Source: DATJIG01 sp050260515
GTDB lineage: Bacteria > Pseudomonadota > Alphaproteobacteria > SMXQ01
Length of the DNA: 64,000 bases
Reading direction: 5' to 3'
Assembly: GCA_050260515.1 (NCBI GenBank)
Contig: JBLNCI010000043.1
Location: forward strand, 179,703-243,702
The position numbers and the translations under genes were made by a program. Positions 10,470 to 19,047 of the stretch are shown here, piece by piece. Position 1 is the stretch's first letter. The number at the start of each line of letters is the position of its first letter. The notes below the pieces were generated by a model. The model saw only the letters and a list, made by a program, of their open reading frames with translations. It was not told where the DNA came from and ran no database searches.

Positions 10470-10563
10470 GTGTCATGGTCGGCGAAGGCCGACCATCCAC
10501 GCGTTTTTGCTCTGTGGTCAAAGAAACTCGTGGATGGTCGGGCCAAGCCCGACCATGACGAAA
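10470..10563. repeat. Palindromic intergenic repeat, family A
   Basis: Outer arms GTCATGGTCGGCGAAGGCCGACCATCCACG and CGTGGATGGTCGGGCCAAGCCCGACCATGAC around an AT-richer centre of about 30 bp. It fills most of the gap between the YkgJ and RidA genes. Confidence 0.75.
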
Positions 10564-10583
10564 GAAATCCGTGCGCGCGCTCC

Positions 10584-10973
10584 CTACCCCACCACCGCCG
10601 TGACCTCGATCTGGACCACGAGGTCCTTCGGGATCTCGGTGACGAAGACTTTGCGCACCGGCCGGTTCTCCTCGTCGGGGAACATCTTGAGCCACTCCTT
10701 GTTGAGGAGTTCGCGGGTCGACATGTCGTGGACGTAGAACAGCATGCGGCCGATGTCGTCGGTCGTGCCGCCGGCGGCCTCCATCGTGATCCGGACGTTG
10801 CCGAAGGCGTTGGCGACCTGGATCGCCGCGTCCTTCGGCACCTCGCCGGTCTTGGGATCGTAGCCGCCGATCGACGACGAGAAGACCATGTTGCCGAGCT
10901 TCACCGCGTTGGGGATCGGGTTCTTGTGGCGGGGAACGCCGGGAACGTGAACCACCTGCCGCTTCTTGGCCAT
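10584..10973 (-). CDS. RidA-family (YjgF/YER057c) enamine/imine deaminase-like protein
   Basis: 129 residues from ATG 10973 with an almost perfect AGAGGAGGA ribosome site, which settles the start although the frame is open upstream. RidA proteins are small trimeric enzymes that hydrolyse reactive enamines/imines. It shows SSSIGGYDPKTGEV, QVANAFGNVRITMEAAGG and the C-terminal VRKVFV...VQIEVTAVV, where an arginine is present in the region of the catalytic Arg. It could be a housekeeping RidA or a catabolic paralogue. The DUF1491 gene lies upstream on the same strand. Confidence 0.88.
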   Translation of the reverse strand: MAKKRQVVHVPGVPRHKNPIPNAVKLGNMVFSSSIGGYDPKTGEVPKDAAIQVANAFGNVRITMEAAGGTTDDIGRMLFYVHDMSTRELLNKEWLKMFPDEENRPVRKVFVTEIPKDLVVQIEVTAVVG

Positions 10974-11026
10974 CGAGTCCTCCTCTAGCCCTATCGTCGT
11001 TCGGGTCGTCTTGGCGGAACGTCTTC

Positions 11027-11365
11027 TTACAGTATCGGCCCGTCGGGCGCATAGCTCGCCCGGTGATCCTCGACCTCGATCACCCACACGTCGGGGTCGC
11101 GCTTGATCGTCCGCGCGACGAACTCCTCGGCCTTGGCTTCGTCGACCAGCTCGGCGCCGAGCGGCCGCATCCACGCCGGCCTGCCGTCGAGGTCGCGGGT
11201 CTGGCTCAGCGCCAGCACACCCTTTCCGGGGCGGTTGACGAGGAGCACGATCGCGCCGGCGTCGGGGTCGCCGCGGCGGCGGACGATGAGCGGGATGTTG
11301 TTGATGTCGCAGCGGCGGAGCTGGGCCTGGACCCACAGCTCGGTGCGCACTCGGGGCTCGGTCAT
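11027..11365 (-). CDS. DUF1491 family protein
   Basis: 112 residues with the family pattern: TELWVQAQLRRCDINNIPLIVRRRGDPDAGAI at the start and DPDVWVIEVEDH near the end. DUF1491 is known mainly from alphaproteobacteria and has no assigned function, so the gene also helps place the organism. Cytoplasmic by appearance; no strong ribosome site before ATG 11365. Confidence 0.88.
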   Translation of the reverse strand: MTEPRVRTELWVQAQLRRCDINNIPLIVRRRGDPDAGAIVLLVNRPGKGVLALSQTRDLDGRPAWMRPLGAELVDEAKAEEFVARTIKRDPDVWVIEVEDHRASYAPDGPIL

Positions 11366-11419
11366 CGGCCCATGATAGCGCGCGATCCGGCCGCGATCAC
11401 AGGGGACTTGGGCGACGGC

Positions 11420-12211
11420 TCAGTTGGTGGCGCGGTCGACCTGGGCCTGCCGGGCCTTGGCGCGCAGCTCGTCGGCCATCGCCTGGAACTGCGCCGCCGA
11501 GGTGATGCCGCTGACCATGCGGTCGCCGATGACGTAGGCCGGCGTGCCGTCGACCTTCAGCGACTGGGCGAGCGCGAAGTTGGCGCGCAGGATCTCGGTG
11601 ATCTCCGGCGCATCCATGTCGGCCCTGAGACGCTCGATGTCGATGCCGACCTGCATCGCCATGCCGAAGATCTCGGAGTCGCTGAAGTCGCCGCGGTGCG
11701 CCATCATCGCGTCGTGGAACGGCAGGTACTTGTGCTGGCGGATCGACGCGAGCGCCGCGCGCGAGGCGCGCACCGACGGCGCGCCGAGGATCGGGAATTC
11801 CTTGTAGACGATGCGCGCGTTGCCGTCGGCGGCGAGAAACGCCTTCTCCTGCGCGACGCCCTGCTTGCAGAACGGGCAGCGGTAATCGAAGAACAGCACG
11901 ATGGTCACGTCGCCGTTCGGGTTGCCGGCGACCTGCGACGTGGCGTCGTCGTAGAGCCGGTCCTGGTTCATGGCGATGGCGTCGCGCGGGTCGGCCGCGG
12001 CGGCCGGCTGCGGGATCTGCTCCGCCTGCAGCCGCGTCACCGACTCGAGCACGACCTCGGGGTGACGCATGATGTAATCGCGCACCCTGTTGTCGAAGGC
12101 GGCCGAGCTGTCGACGCCCGGCATCAGCCGCGCGCTGCCGATCACCGCGAACACGGCGACGACGCCGAGCGCGATCAGGAAGGACAATGGACGGGCAAAG
12201 GGTCGCTTCAT
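11420..12211 (-). CDS. DsbA-family thioredoxin-fold oxidoreductase, periplasmic
   Basis: 263 residues. A hydrophobic N-terminal segment (about residues 9-28) anchors or exports it. A helical region containing IMRHPEVVLESV follows, as in the ScsC/Com1-like branch, then a thioredoxin-fold domain with active site CPFC and the cis-proline loop TPAYVIGD. It should make or isomerise disulfide bonds, or act on metal-stressed thiols, in the periplasm. No DsbB partner is near. The start is supported by AAAGAGA upstream of ATG 12211. Confidence 0.92.
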   Translation of the reverse strand: MKRPFARPLSFLIALGVVAVFAVIGSARLMPGVDSSAAFDNRVRDYIMRHPEVVLESVTRLQAEQIPQPAAAADPRDAIAMNQDRLYDDATSQVAGNPNGDVTIVLFFDYRCPFCKQGVAQEKAFLAADGNARIVYKEFPILGAPSVRASRAALASIRQHKYLPFHDAMMAHRGDFSDSEIFGMAMQVGIDIERLRADMDAPEITEILRANFALAQSLKVDGTPAYVIGDRMVSGITSAAQFQAMADELRAKARQAQVDRATN

Positions 12212-12324
12212 CGAGTCTCTTTCGCTCCGCGGGCGTGTGCGCGGCCAACATCGCCGCCCGGCGTGCGCCGCGCGGACCTCTCCATAGCAGAGGTTCGGCG
12301 ATGTTGGTTAACGAATGGTGACGA

Positions 12325-13065
12325 TCACGAGAAGTTGCCGCCGCCGTTGACGTTGACGACGTCGCCGACCATGTAGCTCGCCCCCTCGCCGACCAGGAAG
12401 CAGGCGACCTCCGCGATCTCCTCGGGGCGGCCGATGCGCCCGAGCGGCACGCGCTCGGCGAGCTGCTTCAGCGCCGCCTCCGAGTAGTCGGCGGTCATCG
12501 CCGTCGCCGTCGAGCCCGGGCTCACCGCGTTGACGCGGATGCCGTGCGGCGCCAGCGAGCGGGCGAGCGAGCGCGTGAGCCCGATGATCGCCGCCTTCGA
12601 TGTCGCGTAGGCCGGGCCGCCGCGACCGTGGCCGCCGACGCCGCCCGAGTTCATCACCGTGGAGCTCGCCAGCACGATGGCACCCTTGCCCGCCTTCTTC
12701 ATCGCGGCGGCCGCCGCCTTGGCGATCAGGAACGCGCCGGTGACGTTCACCGCCATGATGCGGTTGAACTCGGCTGCGTCCGCCTCCTCCCACGTCATGG
12801 TCGAGTGCAGCGCCGCCATGTGGATCAGGCCGTCGAGCCCCCCGAAGCGATTCACCGTCGCGGCGACCGCGTCGCGGCACTCCTGCTCCGACGACACGTC
12901 GGCGCGGAGTGCGATGAGGCGCTCGCGCGCTCCGTTCGCGTTGGTCAGATCGCCGGTGAGCGGCTGCATGTCGAGCGCGGCGACGTTGTGACCGTCGGCA
13001 AGGAGCTTGTGGGCGCAGGCGCGGCCGATGCCGCTCGCCGCCCCGGTGACGATGTAGGTTTTCAT
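12325..13065 (-). CDS. Short-chain dehydrogenase/reductase (SDR, classical)
   Basis: 246 residues, a normal classical SDR. Cofactor motif TGAASGIG near residue 7, catalytic serine in ASSTV, YATSK catalytic pair, and SPGSTATAMT after it. An acidic residue after strand 2 (ALDMQPL) favours NAD over NADP. The C-terminus VNVNGGGNFS is typical. The substrate is unknown. GGGGGA precedes ATG 13065. It is separated from the upstream aldehyde dehydrogenase by a terminator and a repeat, so it has its own promoter or depends on read-through. Confidence 0.92.
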   Translation of the reverse strand: MKTYIVTGAASGIGRACAHKLLADGHNVAALDMQPLTGDLTNANGARERLIALRADVSSEQECRDAVAATVNRFGGLDGLIHMAALHSTMTWEEADAAEFNRIMAVNVTGAFLIAKAAAAAMKKAGKGAIVLASSTVMNSGGVGGHGRGGPAYATSKAAIIGLTRSLARSLAPHGIRVNAVSPGSTATAMTADYSEAALKQLAERVPLGRIGRPEEIAEVACFLVGEGASYMVGDVVNVNGGGNFS

Positions 13066-13085
13066 GAGATCCCCCGTTTAGAAAC

Positions 13086-13172
13086 AACCCTCACCCTTCC
13101 CTCTTCCCGCAAGCGGGGCGAGGGTTTTCATTTAACCCTCTCCCCAGAGGGGAAAGGGTTGGGTGAGGGGCA
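13086..13172. repeat. Intergenic palindromic repeat, family C
   Basis: Pattern CCCTCACCC...AACCCTCTCCCC-AGAG-GGGAAAGGGTTGGGTGAGGGG. Similar units occur at 42824-43005, 55957-56190 and 63905-63952. Confidence 0.75.
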
Positions 13173-13176
13173 CAGA

Positions 13177-13209
13177 GAAAAACGGCCGGTGACGTGAGTC
13201 ACCGGCCGT
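13177..13209 (-). terminator. Rho-independent terminator of the aldehyde dehydrogenase gene
   Basis: Perfect 12-bp arms ACGGCCGGTGAC (13182-13193) and GTCACCGGCCGT (13198-13209) around a 4-base loop. On the minus strand the stem is followed by a run of T. It lies 27 bp beyond the stop codon at 13236. Confidence 0.92.
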
Positions 13210-13235
13210 CGTTCATTGTTTCGCTCAACGTCCGC

Positions 13236-14711
13236 TCAGCCGAGCATGACGTGGATCGACTTCTCCTCGGTGTAGGACAGCATCTCGTCGGTCGCTTCCT
13301 CGCGGCCGGTGCCGGAGTTGCGATAGCCGCCGAACGGCATGCCCTTGTAGTGGGCCGAGGTGCCGTTGATCCAGACGTAGCCCGACTTGACGCGGAGCGC
13401 GGTCTTGAGCGCAGTCTGCAGATTGTTGGTCCACACCGCGCCGGTCAGGCCGTACTCGACGTTGTTCGCGGCCTCGAGGCACTGGTCGAGGTCGCTCCAC
13501 TTGAACACCGACAGCACCGGCCCGAAGATCTCCTCGCGGGCGATGCGCATGTTCGGCTTCACGTCGGCGAACACCGTCGGCTCCATCCAGAAGCCCTTCT
13601 CGAACTGCTTGCCCTCGGGACGCTTGCCGCCGGTCATCAGCCGCGCGCCGTCCTCCTGGCCCGCCTTGATGTAGTACTGCACCTTCTCGTACTGCGCCTT
13701 CGAGTTGATCGGCCCCATCTGCGAACTCTCGTCGAGCGGCTCGCCGAGCTTCAGCGCCTTGACCTTGGCGACCAGCTTCTCGAGCACCTTGTCGTGGATC
13801 GACTCGTGCAGGAACAGGCGGCTCGTGGAGCCGCACGACTGGCCCTGCCAGGCGAAGTTCATGCCGGCGATGGCCCCGGCGACCGCCTTGTCGACGTCGA
13901 CGTCGGGGAACACGATCATCGGGTTCTTGCCGCCCAGCTCGAGCGAGAAGATCTTCACCGCGACCTCGGCCGCCGCCTTCTGGATCGCCATGCCGGTCTT
14001 GGCCGAGCCGGTGAACGCGAGCCGCTTGATGTGCGGGTGGCGGACGATGGCGTCGCCGGCTTCCATGCCGAGGCCGGTGACGATGTTGACGACGCCCGGC
14101 GGCATGATGCGCGCGCATTCCTCGGCGAGGATCGACGCCGACAGCGGGCTCTGCTCCGACGGCTTGATGATGACGGCATTGCCCGCCATCAGCGGCGCCG
14201 CCATCTTCGAGATCGCGAACATGATCGGATGGTTGAACGGGATGATGCGACCGACGACGCCGTACGGCTCGCGCACCGTGAAGTGCAGGTTGCCGACCGA
14301 CGCCGGCACCGTCATGCCCTTCAGCTCGTGGGCGACGCCCGCGTAGAACCGCAGCGTGTCGAGTCCTGAGCCGACGTCGAAGCGCATCTTGGCGATGGTG
14401 TTGCCGGTGTCCATCACCTCGATGTGGAGCGCCTCTTCGGCGCGGGCTTCCAACGCGTCGGCGAGCTTGCGCAGGTACTCGGCGCGCTTGCCGGGACCGA
14501 TCGCCTCCCATTCGGGCTGCGCCTTGGCCGCGGCCTGGTAGGCGCGCTCGACGTCCTGCTTGTCGCCGCGCGGCACCTCGCCGAGCAGCTCTTCGTTGGC
14601 CGGATTGATCGACTCCAGCCAGCGGCCGCTGGCGGCCGCGCACAGCTCGCCGCCGATCAACATCTTCATCTTGCCGAGCGGAAGCTTCGGCAGCTTCAGT
14701 GCGGTGCTCAT
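13236..14711 (-). CDS. NAD(P)-dependent aldehyde dehydrogenase
   Basis: 491 residues from ATG 14711, preceded by GGGAGAG; an in-frame extension to 14786 is not family-like. Motifs in order: IIPFNHP, the cofactor loop AFTGSAKTG, the catalytic-Glu motif LELGGKNP, the nucleophile region with Cys in GQSCGS, and EEIFGPVLSV. It oxidises an aldehyde to an acid in the cytoplasm; the betaine-aldehyde/aromatic-aldehyde branch is likely but unproven. It diverges from the polysaccharide deacetylase gene and has its own strong terminator. Confidence 0.95.
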   Translation of the reverse strand: MSTALKLPKLPLGKMKMLIGGELCAAASGRWLESINPANEELLGEVPRGDKQDVERAYQAAAKAQPEWEAIGPGKRAEYLRKLADALEARAEEALHIEVMDTGNTIAKMRFDVGSGLDTLRFYAGVAHELKGMTVPASVGNLHFTVREPYGVVGRIIPFNHPIMFAISKMAAPLMAGNAVIIKPSEQSPLSASILAEECARIMPPGVVNIVTGLGMEAGDAIVRHPHIKRLAFTGSAKTGMAIQKAAAEVAVKIFSLELGGKNPMIVFPDVDVDKAVAGAIAGMNFAWQGQSCGSTSRLFLHESIHDKVLEKLVAKVKALKLGEPLDESSQMGPINSKAQYEKVQYYIKAGQEDGARLMTGGKRPEGKQFEKGFWMEPTVFADVKPNMRIAREEIFGPVLSVFKWSDLDQCLEAANNVEYGLTGAVWTNNLQTALKTALRVKSGYVWINGTSAHYKGMPFGGYRNSGTGREEATDEMLSYTEEKSIHVMLG

Positions 14712-14852
14712 GGCTCTCTCCCTCAGGGAAATATTTTTTGAAACAACGGGTGATGTCGGATGGAGCCGTATTCTGGCCCGGCGCACGGGCCCGTTTCCAG
14801 CGTGAAATCCGCGCGCGCCGTCAGACCGCGGAATGGCGGCGGTTCGGCTGAA

Positions 14853-14880
14853 TTGATCGCCGCCCGCCCGGCCGTATACT
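14853..14880 (+). promoter_or_regulatory. Candidate sigma-70-type promoter for the deacetylase gene
   Basis: TTGATC (14853-14858), a 16-bp spacer and TATACT (14875-14880), about 40 bp before the start at 14928, in the divergent gap after the aldehyde dehydrogenase gene. Confidence 0.45.
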
Positions 14881-14927
14881 GCGCGCCCGCAACGACAATT
14901 CGCCAGGCATCACAACGGGAGCGCTCC

Positions 14928-15794
14928 TTGAAACCGTCGGCTTACGGCCCCTTCCCTTACGTCCCCGCGCCCAAGCGTCCGAAGATCACCTGGCCGAACG
15001 GCGCCAACGTCGCGTTCTGGGTGGTGGTCAACTTCGAGTACTTCCCGCTCGACCAGCCGATCCCGGGCGGGCACGGCAAGGTGCCCGACGTCGTCGCGTG
15101 GTCGCGCCGCGACTACGGCAACCGCGTCGGCGCGTTCCGGATCATGGAGCGGATGAGCCGCTACGGGGTGCGCGGCACGGCGAACATCAACGCCGATCTG
15201 TGCGAAGCGCATCCGGAGATCGTCGCCGAGGCGAAGAAGCTCGGCTGGGAGTTCATGGCCCACGGCCGCTCCAACAGCCGCGCGATGCATCACCTGCCAG
15301 CCGACCGCGAGCGCGACGAGATCCACGACGCGATCGAGATCATCACCAGGGCGACCGGCACGCGGCCGAAGGGCTGGATGGGGCCCGGCATGCACGAGAC
15401 GTGGAACACGCTCGATTACCTCGCCGACGAGGGCATGCTCTACAACGCCGACTGGATCAACGACGACCAGCCCTACGTCATGAACGTGAAGGGCAAGCAG
15501 ATGGTCCAGATCCCCTACGGCGAGCAGCCCCACGACAAGGGTGCGATGGACCGGCTCCACTACACCAACGACGAGTTCGTGCAGATGGTGAAGGACCACT
15601 TCGACACGCTGTACGCCGAGGGCGAGAGGTCCGGCAAGGTGGTGGTCGTGGCGCTGCACCCGTTCGTCGCCGGGCAGTCGTACCGCATCCAGATCGTCGA
15701 TCGCATCCTCAGCTACATCATGGGGCACCCGAAGGTGTGGGCGGCGACCGGCGGCGAGATCGCCGAGCACTTCCTCAAAGGCCCGACGTTCTAG
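14928..15794 (+). CDS. Polysaccharide deacetylase family protein (PuuE/allantoinase-like)
   Basis: 288 residues from a TTG at 14928 with GGGAG about 8 bases upstream; the longer frame from 14760 reads into promoter sequence and was rejected. The NodB-type barrel shows VVVNFEYFP where the Asp pair usually lies, EFMAHGRSNSR, GWMGPGMHETWNTLDYL, NADWINDDQP and ALHPFVAGQSYRIQIVDRI. This pattern is closer to the PuuE/allantoinase and cyclic-imide hydrolase branch than to chitin deacetylases, so a small-molecule amidohydrolase role is likelier than cell-wall work. Its stop overlaps the stop of the opposite gene within CTAG. Confidence 0.85.
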   Translation: MKPSAYGPFPYVPAPKRPKITWPNGANVAFWVVVNFEYFPLDQPIPGGHGKVPDVVAWSRRDYGNRVGAFRIMERMSRYGVRGTANINADLCEAHPEIVAEAKKLGWEFMAHGRSNSRAMHHLPADRERDEIHDAIEIITRATGTRPKGWMGPGMHETWNTLDYLADEGMLYNADWINDDQPYVMNVKGKQMVQIPYGEQPHDKGAMDRLHYTNDEFVQMVKDHFDTLYAEGERSGKVVVVALHPFVAGQSYRIQIVDRILSYIMGHPKVWAATGGEIAEHFLKGPTF

Positions 15795-16498
15795 GTGAGT
15801 TCAGGTTGCTGCGCCGCGATGCCGAGCATCCGGCGCAGCAGCCTCCCGCCCCGGGTCTTTTCCGTCTGGAACGCGCGGCGGCACTCGGCTCCGCGATAAA
15901 CAACAATGTTGCCGCTGTCGTCGTGGGCAGCGTCTCCGAAGCCCCACAATCGCGCGGACCGGGCGACGATGAGGCCGATTTCGCCGTGGGCGGCTCGCGG
16001 AATCAAAGTGTCACGCACGAATGCCCCTGCAATGCGAGATGATGGCAGCCGTCGCGCGGCGCGGCGGGCGACAGCGCCTTCCTTGGAATGATAGGGAACC
16101 AGCTGGATCACGCACATGTCCCCAGTATGCTCCTCGCGAATGTCATCGCCGAAGGTACAGGACGCCCACGCATAGCCGGGATGATCGCAGAAACGGTTCT
16201 GCAGATACACATAAGGAACGCCGCCCGTCAGGTTGCTCCGGAGCGCCGCGACGAACTCCGCGTTATCCCGCTCGTATCCATGATCGTGCGGCGAGAGCCC
16301 GGGGTTGAGAAAAAGAAGGTAGACCCGCGCCGTGCGAATCGGCCCGACCCACGGGACGGGCACGAGCTCGGTCGCGAAATGCCCCTCTCCGACGACATCG
16401 CGGTCATGGGGATGAACTTTGCGATCACCGAGCGCGGCCCAGTAGGAGATGAGCTCATCCGCGTCGACGGTTTTGCTGGGATGCGTGCACGCGTCCAT
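15791..16498 (-). CDS. Hypothetical protein (235 aa)
   Basis: A soluble protein containing RVYLLFLNPGLSPHDHGYE near residue 60, which loosely recalls the water-activating loop of uracil-DNA-glycosylase-fold proteins, and EIGLIVARSARLWGF later. I do not recognise the family with confidence. The C-terminal region is basic (RLLRRMLG). It is convergent with the deacetylase gene and shares the CTAG that holds both stop codons; the divergent VOC gene starts 62 bp from its ATG. Confidence 0.65.
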   Translation of the reverse strand: MDACTHPSKTVDADELISYWAALGDRKVHPHDRDVVGEGHFATELVPVPWVGPIRTARVYLLFLNPGLSPHDHGYERDNAEFVAALRSNLTGGVPYVYLQNRFCDHPGYAWASCTFGDDIREEHTGDMCVIQLVPYHSKEGAVARRAARRLPSSRIAGAFVRDTLIPRAAHGEIGLIVARSARLWGFGDAAHDDSGNIVVYRGAECRRAFQTEKTRGGRLLRRMLGIAAQQPELT

Positions 16499-16560
16499 TC
16501 GGGTCCCGAGTCTCCTGATTGCTCCGGCGCTCGCCGCGGCTCCATTGAGAGAGAAGGATT

Positions 16561-16980
16561 ATGCAGCAGCAGATTTCTGTCATCACCCTCGCCGTCGCCG
16601 ATCTCGCGCGGTCGCGACGGTTCTACCGCGAGGGCTTCGGCTGGTCGCCGGCGTTCGAGAACCCGGAGATCGTCTTCTACCAGATGAACGGTTTCGTGCT
16701 CGGCACCTGGCTGCGGACCGCGCTGGAGCAGGACATGCGGCGCACCACGGACACACCCGGCGGGTTCTCGCTCGCGCACAATGTGCCGACCCGCGAGGAC
16801 GTGCAGCCGCTGATCGATCGCCTCGCGGGGTTCGGAGGTCACGTGCTGCGGCGCGCCGACGCGCCGCCCCACGGCGGGTACCGCGGCTACGTCACCGACC
16901 CCGACGACCACGCATGGGAGATCGCGTGGAATCCGGCGTGGCCGATCAGTCCCGAGGGCTACGTGCGGTTCGCGACGTGA
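16561..16980 (+). CDS. VOC-superfamily protein
   Basis: 139 residues with one VOC unit: ISVITLAVADLARSRRFYREGFGW at the start, and GYVTDPDDHAWEIAWNP near the end with the late Glu. The first strand lacks the usual metal-binding His (VITLAV), so it may be a binding or resistance-type protein rather than an enzyme. AGAAGGA precedes ATG 16561. It stands alone between genes of opposite orientation. Confidence 0.83.
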   Translation: MQQQISVITLAVADLARSRRFYREGFGWSPAFENPEIVFYQMNGFVLGTWLRTALEQDMRRTTDTPGGFSLAHNVPTREDVQPLIDRLAGFGGHVLRRADAPPHGGYRGYVTDPDDHAWEIAWNPAWPISPEGYVRFAT

Positions 16981-16998
16981 CGAATATGCGCGCCGCGC

Positions 16999-17730
16999 TC
17001 AGTGCTCGCGGCGCTCGGCGACCTGCGGCGGGATCTGCGGCACGCGGTCGAAGGTCTTCGGCACCAGCGGCGTCGGCGCGGCCACCGCGTTCGCGGCGAC
17101 GGCCGGCTGCGGATCGGGCTCGGCGCTCGCGCACGGGCCCGGCCGGTACGTCGCGCGGCACAGCGCGATCGTTTTGGCTCCGGCGAAGCCGATGCTCTTC
17201 GCCTGCGCGACCGGGACCGCGCCGCTGCCAAGCAGCGGCTGGCCGGCGATGACCCAGAACGACGCGCCCTTCTGGCCGGAGTCGCCCTCCAGCGGAACGA
17301 CGATGGGGCTGTAGAAGCGGCCGGCCACCACCGCGCGGTCGGCGTTGGCGAAATCGGGGAACTCGCCCAGCGCGAGAAACGTCGCCTCGCTGTTGTCGGG
17401 CCGAGGCGGCAGCGGCGTCCGCGCCGGAGGCTGCGCCAGCGGCGGCGGCGCATCGATCACCGCGACCTCGGGCTCGGCGACGCGGTCGCGGCACAGCACG
17501 CCGCTCTCGATCAGGCCGAAGGTCGAGCAGTCCTGCCCGCTCACCGCCGACATCGCGTGGTCGCTGACGCTCTTGCCGGTAGTCGCGAAGGTCGCGCCGT
17601 TGGCGGCCACCTGGGCGACGGTCAGCGCTGCGGGCGCGGCGCAGCCCTCGAGCGACAGCAGGGCGAGCATCGCCGCGCCGACCAGCAGCGCCGCCGTCGA
17701 GACTCCTCCGTGCATCGCCCGCGTACCCAT
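16999..17730 (-). CDS. Hypothetical lipoprotein
   Basis: 243 residues from ATG 17730. A signal peptide ends in the lipobox LEGC at about residue 30, so it should be lipidated and exported. The mature part has a proline-rich linker (PPPLAQPPARTPLPPRPD) and a domain beginning EATFLALGEFPDFANADRAVVAGRFYSP. Two or more further cysteines could form disulfides. No known family recognised. It overlaps neither neighbour; a longer frame running back into the next gene was rejected. Confidence 0.72.
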   Translation of the reverse strand: MGTRAMHGGVSTAALLVGAAMLALLSLEGCAAPAALTVAQVAANGATFATTGKSVSDHAMSAVSGQDCSTFGLIESGVLCRDRVAEPEVAVIDAPPPLAQPPARTPLPPRPDNSEATFLALGEFPDFANADRAVVAGRFYSPIVVPLEGDSGQKGASFWVIAGQPLLGSGAVPVAQAKSIGFAGAKTIALCRATYRPGPCASAEPDPQPAVAANAVAAPTPLVPKTFDRVPQIPPQVAERREH

Positions 17731-17781
17731 TGGCGTTCTCCGCCGCGGAATGCGGCAGTGGACGACAGGGTCTGCCCGGCC

Positions 17782-17800
17782 CTTTAACCGGAGGTTAAAG
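17782..17800. promoter_or_regulatory. Perfect inverted repeat upstream of the lipoprotein gene
   Basis: CTTTAACC (17782-17789) and GGTTAAAG (17793-17800) around GGA, 52 bp upstream of the lipoprotein start. It could be an operator or a weak hairpin; no T-run follows. Confidence 0.4.
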
Positions 17801-17906
17801 ATTGGGCGCGGTCGCGCGGTTTTCGCGGAAAAAGAGCGGAAAAAGCGGCGGGGCCAGCGATTCCGCCGCGCGGCGCGTTTCGTTTTCCGCCGATCCGCCG
17901 CACGGC

Positions 17907-18896
17907 CTAAATGTTCGTCGACACCTCGATGTGCGGCGGGAACACCTCCTCGGGCTTCATCAGCCGCCTGGCGATGCCCTGCTCGTACGCCCACGTCAGC
18001 CACGCGGTGAGCGTCGGCCGGTTGGCCTCGATGCCGTAGCTGTGGGTGTCGTCGCCGAACACTTTCTTCAGGCCACGCGAGTAGTCGGTGAGCCACGGCA
18101 CCGGATACGACGAGATCGCGTTGTCGTTGATGCGGTGCAGGCTGTTCCGTTTCGACTCCTCGAACGCGGTGAACAGATTGCGCGCGACCCACGGGTGCTT
18201 CGCGAGCACCGAGCGCTTCATCGCGATGATGTGCATGATCGGGAAGATCTTCGTCTTCGCGTAGTACTCCATCTCGATCGCGCGGAAGTCCGGAAACAGC
18301 CGCGCGACGTCCGGGTGTCCCTTGCGGAAGCAGCTCGGCTCGCGGGCGATCATCGCCGCGTCGATCTCGCCTTTCGCCAGCATGTCCGACAGCGTCTTGT
18401 CGGCGATGCGCTCGACCTTGATCCCGTTCGGGAGATCGAGCTCGACCTTCTCGATGCGGCCCGCCTGCTCGGTGCCGGCCTGCACCCAGTGGATCTCGCT
18501 CAGCGGAATGCCGACGTCGTGCATCAGGTAGCCGCGCGTGTAGACGGCGGCGCTCTGCGCCCACTCGGGCAGGCCGACGCGCTTGCCGCGGAGGTCGGCC
18601 GGGCCTTTGATGCCCTTCCTGGTGTTGATGTAGAACGACGAGAAGCGGAACTGCCGCGACGGAAACACCGGCAGGCCGATCAGGTCGCTGTCGGGCTGCG
18701 ACACGAGGTTGGCGAACTTCGCCGACGACAGCTCCGAGACGTCGAACTCGCGGTTGAAGATCATCCGCGAGAACACCTCGTGGATCTCCATGCAGAGATA
18801 GGTGACGTCGATGCCCTCGGGCCGCACCAGGCCGAAGCGCAGGTCGCGCAGGTGATCGTAGTCGTCGGTGGCGATGGTGATCGGAACGTTGGGCAC
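17907..18896 (-). CDS. 4,5-dihydroxyphthalate decarboxylase-like / NMT1-type protein
   Basis: 329 residues from GTG 18896 with AGGGGAG upstream. No signal peptide. The fold is that of periplasmic binding proteins, with VPITIATDDYDHLRDLRFG at the start, DLRGKRVGLPEW and HPWVARNLFTAFEESK. This arrangement is characteristic of proteins named 4,5-dihydroxyphthalate decarboxylase, a cytosolic enzyme of phthalate breakdown giving protocatechuate, but the group also contains uncharacterised binding proteins. A DOPA-dioxygenase-like gene lies 1.1 kb upstream on the same strand, which fits aromatic catabolism. Confidence 0.8.
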   Translation of the reverse strand: MPNVPITIATDDYDHLRDLRFGLVRPEGIDVTYLCMEIHEVFSRMIFNREFDVSELSSAKFANLVSQPDSDLIGLPVFPSRQFRFSSFYINTRKGIKGPADLRGKRVGLPEWAQSAAVYTRGYLMHDVGIPLSEIHWVQAGTEQAGRIEKVELDLPNGIKVERIADKTLSDMLAKGEIDAAMIAREPSCFRKGHPDVARLFPDFRAIEMEYYAKTKIFPIMHIIAMKRSVLAKHPWVARNLFTAFEESKRNSLHRINDNAISSYPVPWLTDYSRGLKKVFGDDTHSYGIEANRPTLTAWLTWAYEQGIARRLMKPEEVFPPHIEVSTNI

Positions 18897-18981
18897 GCGG
18901 GCTCCCCTCTTCTCTGCGCCGGAGTCGGGCGGCGCGGATCGTAGCGGGGAGACGGACGCAGCGAAAGGGCGCCTCGCAGCG

Positions 18982-19023
18982 CCTACCGGAACACCTTGAG
19001 GTTGAGCTCCGGCATCGCGCCCA
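18982..19023. repeat. 42-bp direct repeat, copy 1
   Basis: Identical to 19958-19999, where it encodes the last residues and stop codon of the DOPA-dioxygenase-like gene. This copy is non-coding and lies downstream of the alpha/beta hydrolase gene. Confidence 0.95.
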
Positions 19024-19047
19024 CCCGTGGGGCGTGGGCTGCGTGGC

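Noticed and set aside
16999..18564. 521-residue single frame covering the lipoprotein and part of the decarboxylase-like gene
   Set aside because: The first half is out of frame with the real decarboxylase-like gene and is arginine-rich; only the portion from ATG 17730 has a signal peptide and lipobox.
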